Positions 56,981 through 64,000 of a stretch of 64,000 bases of DNA are shown here, in pieces. Below the pieces are notes generated by a model, which was given only the letters and a program-made list of their open reading frames with translations, did not search any database and was not told where the DNA came from. The position numbers were made by a program, and so were the translations under genes. This DNA is from Rostratula benghalensis. Its lineage: Eukaryota > Chordata > Aves > Charadriiformes > Rostratulidae. Location: positions 4,186,545 to 4,250,544 of the forward strand of contig VXAI01000020.1 in the NCBI GenBank assembly GCA_013399305.1. The letters run 5' to 3'. The first letter of the stretch is position 1, and each line of letters starts with the position of its first letter.

Positions 56981-57825
56981 CAAACATTTCTTTTGATGGT
57001 TTAGCTCTGCAAAGTACCTCAGTAAAAATAACAACCCATCTAACTTCACAAGTGTTATTGATATAATTAATTCATAAAGTTCAGCAACAACAGTCCTTTA
57101 GGAAATCTTAAAATAACAATACAACAAATTTCAATTCCATACATTTTTTCAGCCTTTAGTATTTTGAATCACTTCAATAGATTTCCCCCTCCTAAATATT
57201 TTACTTTATAATGATGAACACCACCACAGATATATGCAATGTGATTGCCATGTGTAAGGTGAAAGCAGATATTTTTGCCAAGGCTTTTCAGATGCTCTTA
57301 AATGGCTCTTTGAAGCTGGCATGAGCTATTTTTTAGGACTTTTCTTGGGGGGCTGTGAGTTGACTTGTGAACTCATGCAATGGATTCAGGGTACGCCTAA
57401 GAAGAGTATCAGCTCCAAATAAATTACTCTGTAACCTCACTGCAGTGCAGATTAATTACCACAATTGAAAGCACAGCCAGAGGTCAAAGTATCCTCTCTG
57501 CTATACCATCATTACCATCATTTAATTAGAGGGTTTTGCCCTGGAATAGTATTGCGTTGGTTCTCCACTAAGAACATGAGTTAAATGAGGTGAAAACAGC
57601 CTAACACATCACCCAGCTCCTGCACTTATTGATGTGACAGACATGCATTTCTCCAACAAGCCAGCCCAGCATTTGTAAAGAGTGTGTTTTTCAACAGGGT
57701 ACTCTGTGGTGAAACAACCAAGGGTGGGATTTTAGTTAGCATTCAGGTATATATGTTGCACACCAGTGTAATTTTCAAATAACCTTTTAAGAAGTAAAGG
57801 CCTTTTTAGCAGAGCCAGTTGCAAC

Positions 57826-58092
57826 AGGGCAAGGGGTAACAGTTTTAAACTAAAATAAATTAGATTCAGTCTATATATAAGAAATATCTTTTTTCTTTAT
57901 GATGAAGGTGGTGAAACACCGCCACAGGTTCCACAGAGAGGTGGTAGATGTCCCATCCCTGGAACCATTCAAGGTTAGGTTTGACCGGGCTCTGAGCAAC
58001 CTGATCTAGTTGTAGATGTCCTTGCTCATTTTAGGGGGGTTGGATTAGATGACCTTTAAAAGTCCCTCCCAACCCAAAACTATTCTATGGCT
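57826..58092 (+). mobile_element. CR1 LINE 3' end
   Basis: Sense CR1 tail: CAACAGGGCAAGGGGTAACAG, GGTGGTGAAACACCGCCACAGG, CATCCCTGGAACCATTCAAGG, AGCAACCTGATCTAGTTG, and the terminus CCAACCCAAAACTATTCTATGG. Confidence 0.9.
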
Positions 58093-58724
58093 CCGTCAAA
58101 ATTTGAAGGAACCTTCTCTGTTACTGCATCCAGTCCATTGATAACTAGCAGCCAGGGTATAGAAACTCTTTCATAAGCTGACTGAAATCTGTCCAAAAAC
58201 CAGCTGAGTTCTTCTCCCTGCATTTCCAACTGAAAGTCACCCCAAACTCCACCAATCTGAGGGTTCACTGTTCTTCTAATTTCCAGCCTAAACTTCAGTT
58301 GATATCTGGGTTTGTGCCTGTGTTGTTGTTCACTTTTAAAATGGAAATGTCATTTTTTTGCTAAGTCAATCCCTTCTAAATTTACCTGCTGGTATAGAGG
58401 CATACACAATAATTGTATATTAGCTCATGTACTTCAATTGTGACAGGGGAAAAAAAAAAATAAAAATCCCCTTTTCCCCTATGACAGGGAATGCCACATT
58501 CCTGCGTCTATGGTCTCTGAAAACTTACATTATACTGCACCATTGCAGCTGATGCTAGACTTGCAAGTTACAGTAAGAACAGCAGAGATTGCTTCCACAG
58601 CCCAAGCTGCAACTTTCCAAAATAATCTTCCTGATGAATACAGTTCCATTGTCCAGTATTGCTGAACATTTATAGACCAAAAAAATCTTCTAAATTTTCT
58701 ACTTGTGTCAGTGTAACACCAGTA

Positions 58725-59160
58725 TAAACTGGGAGAGGAGGGGCTGTACAGCAGGGAAAGGGATCTGGGGGTGCTGGTCAACAGCAGGCTCAGTATTGAG
58801 TCAGCAGCATGTCCTGGCAGCCATCAGGGCAAACTGCATCCCTGGGTGCATCAAACACAGTATGACCAGCTCAGATTATGCCCAGGTCAGAAGAGGTGAT
58901 TATCCTGCTGTATTTGATGCTGACATGGCCTCAATTTGAGTAGTGTGTGCAGTTCTGGGCCCCACAATTTAAGAAGGGTATGAAGGTCCTTAAACGTATC
59001 CAGAGGAGGTCAACAAAACCGGTGAAAGGGCTGGAAGGAATGTCCTGTGAGGAGCAGCTAAGGACTTCGGGCTTGGCTAGTCTGGAGACAAGGAGGCTAA
59101 TGGGCAACCTCATTGCTCTCTCCAGATTCTTGAGAAGTGGAGACGGAGGTGCTGAAAAAA
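58725..59160 (+). mobile_element. CR1 LINE internal 3' fragment
   Basis: Sense ORF2 C-terminal remnants: GGGATCTGGGGGTGCTGGTC, GTTCTGGGCCCCACAATTTAAG, and the frame FKKGMKVLKRIQRRSTKPVK followed by GMSCEEQLRTSGLASLE. Truncated at both ends, and apparently a different subfamily from the copy at 43.7 kb. Confidence 0.88.
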
Positions 59161-59542
59161 CAATCTACAGGCAACTTCAGAGCGGACTCGGTTGCTATGC
59201 AGAGGAAAACAACACCAGAGTTGCTCTGCCACTCCTTGCTTTGTACACATGAAAGACGCTATTTCATGCTGGCAGGCGGTAACAAAATGCCTTGTGTTAG
59301 GTGAAAGTATCTGGTCTGGTTTTTTTTACAGCTTCACCAGTCCCACATCTTGTGGCTCAGCAGACAGACTCATTTCTACAGCCACAGCAGACACCTGGCA
59401 AGTTAAACAACCCAGACACACTGGAAAAGAGAAACCAGGCAGGCAGCAAACAGGCCAGTGGATCCAGGGGAGATAATAGTTGAAGAGAGAATGATAAAGA
59501 GAAAGCAGCAGAGTGAAAGAGAGGAGGTGAAGCAAAAGCAAA

Positions 59543-59553
59543 GGGGGGGGGGG
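59543..59553 (+). repeat. G11 homopolymer
   Basis: Eleven G residues after a purine-rich stretch (GAGAGAATGATAAAGAGAAAG and similar, about 59470-59553), between the last CR1 piece and the DSG2-like promoter. Confidence 0.85.
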
Positions 59554-62122
59554 TGTTATTCCTGGTGGTTAGAAGGGATTTAAGAGCTTGAATTTAAGGA
59601 GCATGTCAGGAGGCACGGAGAATCAAAAAAACAGTTAACACACATGGGAACAACAATGGCTCCGTTCTGAGAGTGCCAAATGTTTACTTAAAGTATCACA
59701 CCCCGCCACTACTGTAATTCTCACTCTGTTCATTTTGTCCCCAGAAAGGCCCTGGTCCTGCAAACACTTCAAAGCTGGTAACTGCACCAAATGCAACCAC
59801 GCTGGTCCCAAGAGCTGTGTGGGGGTTTGGAAATCTCTCTGTGATGTGCATATTTTTTCACCGAATATGCATTATCCATTATATTTTTTATAATTAAATG
59901 GAATTTTGATCTATTAATGCACAGCCTCAATACACTGTTTTCTACTGGGATCTTCTAAAAACCAAGTGGCAGCTGGGACCATGGTGCAGTAAAGAAACTT
60001 TAAACAATGCAGAAAAGATTAATGTCAAAGAGTGTGAAATATTAGCATAACAGCTTCATATGAATCATAAATGAATTTCAACATTTCCTTACTGAGAACA
60101 TACACTGGACTTTCCACCTTAATACAGTTTGCTGGATACCTCCACTTGTCTCATTTGATCTTGTCTAAAAGAAGAAACAAATTTTCTAGAAAAATGAAAC
60201 AGACAAAAAAAAAAAAAAAACACAGCTGCAGTAAAGTTACTTTTCCTTTTGTACACAACAGAGATGGACTCTGCTGGTCTGATCTATATCATGTCCTTGT
60301 CCTCCACCCCAGGGAAGCCAGGAGTTACCTAACACTAGTGTCTAAAGCATTACTCAGTGTGAGGAGGGAGTGGCAGAGCTGGGACCAAGGTGAGGTTTTG
60401 GGGGAGTCACCCAGCACCAGACACAGTCCCTTACACCGAGGTCACTTGGCTCAACCGTGACTCACTAGGCTGCTTGTGCTGACAGCTGCTAGCCCTGAAA
60501 GCAAACACTCTCTTGGGAAAATTTAGGTTGTTTTAGATGATAACTTATTTGCTGTTAAAAGCTTACCAAGAGAATGCAGACAGATGATTGCATTTTGAGC
60601 AAAAAGCAACCTGGTGCAACTCGCACACCTCAGAAAGCCCTTTCCCTCACCAGGCATCAAAGAAGGGCTCAGCTGCTTTTATGGTTTGAAAAGCAAAGCT
60701 GAACACCCTCTTTGTTCTGCGGCACTGGTGACTCGGAACTGCTGCCGTCTCCGGAGGGAAAGCAAAGATCTAATGCTGCGTGGATCCTCCAGTGCAAACT
60801 GATTGCGGAAACTGTGGCTTGGTTGTGGGAGGAGGAGGAGGGTTTCACAACTGCTAGGTTAAAGTAGAGGAAAGGCAAAAAGAAATTCTACTTCAGTGGT
60901 CAGTGACACAGCAACTAGCTGTGTTAGAAACAAATTCTTGCTGTTTGGCATTCATTTCATAACATCAGGCAAAATAGTTCTGATAAATTATGAATAAGAG
61001 AAGTTTTCCATACAAGGGAACTAAGTAAAAAAAGGCCCAGTCTTTTTTTTATCATGACTGAGGGTCTTGTAGGATGCACAGGACATGCAGCTGACCCATG
61101 TGAAAGTTACAAGCAACATAAGAACAGATGCCTAAATTCTGGCAAGTAATTTGCAAATCAGCTTCCTTCCTTCTGTGGCTACTGAGCTCTGTGAAAAAGA
61201 GGTGATTCTACTCATTCCTCCCGTAAACATGTAGGAAACTTCAAAGGGAAATCAATACTAAGGGTTTTTCAAAGGAAATGTCACTCGCTTTTTACTCTAC
61301 CATATCAGCATTTAAAAAATGGCAAGTTGTTGTAAATATATATATCTTTTCCAACACTTCAGTAACACTATGTTGAATAGGCAACCAAAAACTTTATCAG
61401 GATTCCAGGGAGTTAACTTTGAGATTAAGAACAAAGTCGCAAATCAAGCTTCTGTTCTTGAAGGTTTTTTTTATGTAAAGAAATAGTTTCAAGTTATGCT
61501 CAACTATCAGGCCAGGAAATGTAATACACAGCTAGAATTGTAATATACAGCTAGAATCAGAATCTACTTCTGAATCACCAGATTAAAAGTAGTGTAATAT
61601 GAAGGTTCTCTGAGACATGCTCTGCTTCATTTATCTCAAAGAGCAATTACTACAAGAGAATTTTTTGCTAACATTAGCTGCACTAGCTACGTGGGTTGTT
61701 AAACCTGTGCCAAATGACGCCCCTGCCCTTGAGACCCTGAGGAAGATCCCCAGAGAATCTTGGAGTGTATTCTTGTGCTAATGTACACATTTCTGTTCAG
61801 TTCCAAAGCTATCAGTCCAGCACAGTGACTCAGTGATGGAACCAAGAAAGAACATGGAAACTCTTAATACTGTGCATTTCATGCATACTGGCTTCTTTTT
61901 GCCTTTTATTGTCTTTAAATTAAGAAAATTATATTAATGCAAAGGGTAATGGCAAACCATGTAAATTGTGATGTTCGAATAAAATAATACAAATACATAA
62001 CTTCAGAATGAATTGTGAAGTAAAACTGTTTCCCTTGTGACCCCTGTGTAAATTTTAACTGTTGCAGCTCATGTCAAATGCAATGTGGAATTATCTATCG
62101 AACACTCTTAGAACAGTAACAA

Positions 62123-62157
62123 GGGGACATAATGTCATTGGGACGGGGACATAACGT
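62123..62157 (+). repeat. Short direct repeat upstream of the DSG2-like promoter
   Basis: GGGGACATAATGT (62123-62135) and GGGGACATAACGT (62145-62157) repeat with a 22-base period. They lie in a stretch (about 62100-62400) rich in homeodomain-type TTAATTA/CAATTAAT motifs, 0.5-0.8 kb before the CpG island. A paired factor-binding site is possible. Confidence 0.5.
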
Positions 62158-62629
62158 TAACTGGGAAAACTCCGGTAAGGCTGGCTCCCTCATGGAGGCT
62201 GAATCTTATCACACAAAGTATCATAACCCGCCGCTTCAGAAATTATGACAATTGAGCGTCATCTTAGAAAGATTAATTAGGCAAGTGCCTCAAAGACGAG
62301 AGGATGTACGGGAAGCGTATTTAATTGTTTTGCCATCGTGAAGAAACAGTTATGCCTTCGTAAGTGCCAATTAATCAGATGTATCCAGGAGGGATCTCTG
62401 CCAGCTATGAGTAGGAAGGATATGGCTCGGAGCGCCTTAAAATGAAGATTTCGGAAAAAGTTATGCTAACACAACTCACAATTTGATTTTCCCACGAGAC
62501 TGTACTTCGCTCTCTCCTATCAAATACTCGTTAATTTATTGCTATGTTGTCGCTGTAGCTTTGCATGCCTCCTACTCGCTCCAAGCTCGCTTTACCGAGC
62601 GGGAAGGAGGGAATAAAATACCGAACTTT

Positions 62630-63185
62630 GAAAGCCTTGCGGGAAATGGCGGCGGCGGCAGCACCAGCCTCCCCGACGGGCCCTCAGCAGCCTCACCGGA
62701 CTCCCGCAGGCGGGGCTCGGCGGGGCGGCGGCCGGGGCTCCCCGCCTCGGGCCGGGGCCGGGCCCGGGCCAGACCAGGCGGGGCTGAGGCGGGCCGGGCG
62801 CCACCTGCCCCGTTCCGGGTGCGGCTCCCCTCCCGCCACACTCCACCCACCCGCGGCTACTTGTGCCCCCTTCGCCGGGCCGCCTCCATTTCCCCCGGCG
62901 GGCGGGCCAAGGAGGTGACCCCCCATTGCGACGGCGGCCATGTCGCCGGGTCCCGGCGCGGTGGGGCGGCTGCTGGCGTTGATGGTGAGTGCGGGCCCCG
63001 ACGGGAGGAGTCTCCCGGTACTGGGTGTGGTGGGGGAAGGCGCTGCTCGGCCGCGGAGCTGAGGGAGGCGCGGGTGAGCCCTGCGGGGGTGAGCGGATCC
63101 CGTCGGGGCTGGGCTACCCCTTCTGCCGCCGGCTGCCCGTGGCTGGGAAGGGGGGGTTCTGCTTTTCCTTGGAAAATAGGTAAAA
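62630..63185 (+). promoter_or_regulatory. CpG island promoter of the DSG2-like gene
   Basis: GC-rich, CpG-dense sequence with GGCGGCGGC and CCGCCC-type (Sp1-like) motifs, in sharp contrast to its AT-rich surroundings. It spans the first coding exon and has no TATA box near it. The long open frames on both strands here are a by-product of high GC with few stop codons, not separate genes. Confidence 0.85.
62940..62984 (+). CDS. DSG2: DSG2-like desmoglein, first coding exon only (gene continues beyond window)
   Basis: ATG followed by 15 codons, MSPGPGAVGRLLALM, then a perfect GTGAGT donor at 62985. This is the length, phase (0) and character of a desmoglein exon 1, and resembles the start of mammalian DSG2 (MARSPGRAYALLLLL). 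It lies in a CpG island, as expected for the broadly expressed DSG2, and follows the DSG1/4-like gene on the same strand as in the mammalian cluster. The 36-base exon 2 was not found before 64000. Identification rests on a short peptide plus position, so it is good but not certain. Confidence 0.72.
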
Positions 63186-64000
63186 ACAGGCGCCGTTTGC
63201 TGTCTGAGACGAGTGAATGTAGAAAACCCCAATTAAAACCGGGTTTCAGATACGCGAGGTTTTTTGGTTTTTTTGTTTTGTTATGAGACGCTGGGAGGAG
63301 CAGGAATGTGGTGGAGAGATCATTTTGTTGTCATCTTCGTGTTGAGCATGTTATCTGTATTGATGAACTGCATTACCTTTTTGAAGCAGTAGTGCCAGGA
63401 GGGAAGGTGGATCGTAAAATATCTTTCAATGGAAGTCCTTATGGCCTTAGAGAAATGACACCAAATTACTAACAATCCACGACACTTTAGGCCTTCTGCC
63501 TTCTCATTGCCTGCCCTCGCTCTTTTTTAGCCCTCAGCCTTTCAGACCTTCCATCCGACGAAATACCATTCCAGGCTTAAGAGGAAGGGGTGTCTCATCA
63601 CAAGTGCTGAGACCAAAGCGCCTGGTTTGCTTGACTGGGACTGATGCTGTTTTCTAGCTGTTCTGAGATGTTTCACGGGAGGAAGCTATCCTCCATATCT
63701 GCCGCGTTGCTCTTTAGCTCTTCACCTTTCCAGGACGGCAAAGTGCCCTGGGGACGTTGGGCGCCGCCGCCAACCAGACAAAGGGGAGAGTGGAGGCCGG
63801 GCCATGGGCCACACCAAGGAGCTGGTGTGGAGCCAGGCAAGGTTCAGCAACAGCTTTGTTACACGGTCAGGCTGGTGGGTGCTGGATATTGGCACCTCGC
63901 TCCCCGAGCTTTGCAAAATCAGATTTGTTAGCCGGTGAGCTGTTGCTCGAGAACTTTATTGTAGACTTGTGGGTGGCCACCAGTCGGCCAGCGACAGTTA
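62985..64000 (+). other. Start of intron 1 of the DSG2-like gene
   Basis: Begins at the GTGAGT donor. The first 200 bases remain in the CpG island and the rest is ordinary mixed-composition sequence. I see no second exon, RNA gene or repeat in it. Confidence 0.6.

Larger units (their letters stand above)
59161..62629. other. Upstream region of the DSG2-like gene; no other gene recognised
   Basis: Contains G11, A17 (about 60205) and the 22-base-period repeat at 62123. Its last 500 bases look enhancer-like. Open frames are short and unremarkable. Confidence 0.5.

Noticed and set aside
62483..63286. 267-codon frame across the CpG island
   Set aside because: High-GC, Arg/Gly/Pro-rich shadow frame. 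It runs through the real DSG2-like exon and its donor in another phase.

Overview
This window is vertebrate nuclear DNA and almost certainly avian. Genes are split by GT-AG introns in AT-rich, gene-poor sequence. The interspersed repeats are mostly CR1 LINE fragments with the bird-type 3' terminus (ATTCTATGATTCTGTGA-like), plus a few faint old elements. There is no operon, CRISPR array or prokaryotic feature. The species cannot be named from the sequence alone.

The main content is one complete desmosomal cadherin gene on the + strand (start codon 29513, stop codon 50142-50144). I rebuilt it exon by exon: 16 coding exons whose splice phases all agree, giving one continuous frame of 3450 nt (1149 residues plus stop). 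It encodes signal peptide, propeptide ending in RRQKR, four cadherin repeats, a degenerate anchor domain, an unusually long acidic Gly/Tyr-rich linker, one membrane span, the plakoglobin-binding ICS region and a tail of VVTERV-type desmoglein repeats. The ectodomain reads most like DSG4 and the tail most like DSG1, so it is best called a DSG1/DSG4-group desmoglein.

About 12.8 kb after that stop codon, a CpG island (about 62630-63185) holds the first coding exon of a second gene on the same strand (62940-62984). It encodes a short DSG2-like signal-peptide start followed by a GTGAGT donor, and the rest of that gene lies beyond the window. The order DSG1/4-like then DSG2, same strand and with no DSG3-type gene between, is a shortened form of the mammalian cluster DSG1-DSG4-DSG3-DSG2.

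Layout: 1-29.4 kb is apparently intergenic, with CR1 pieces at 0.8, 12.7-13.9 and 21.8 kb, an old CR1/L3-like tail at 18.1 kb and an orphan signal-peptide-like exon with a TATA box at 15.0 kb. 29.4-50.1 kb is the desmoglein gene, with CR1 in introns 7 and 12, a C/T-rich block in intron 15 and a 20-base N gap in intron 9. 50.1-53.5 kb is probable 3' UTR. 53.5-62.6 kb is intergenic with a MIR-like SINE and three CR1 pieces. 62.6-64 kb is the DSG2 promoter, exon 1 and start of intron 1.

Both genes encode adhesion proteins of desmosomes: Ca-dependent contact outside the cell, and plakoglobin/plakophilin/desmoplakin linkage to keratin filaments inside. I found no radically new system. The more unusual points are the mosaic desmoglein, its altered adhesion tripeptide, its long extracellular linker, and the orphan exon.
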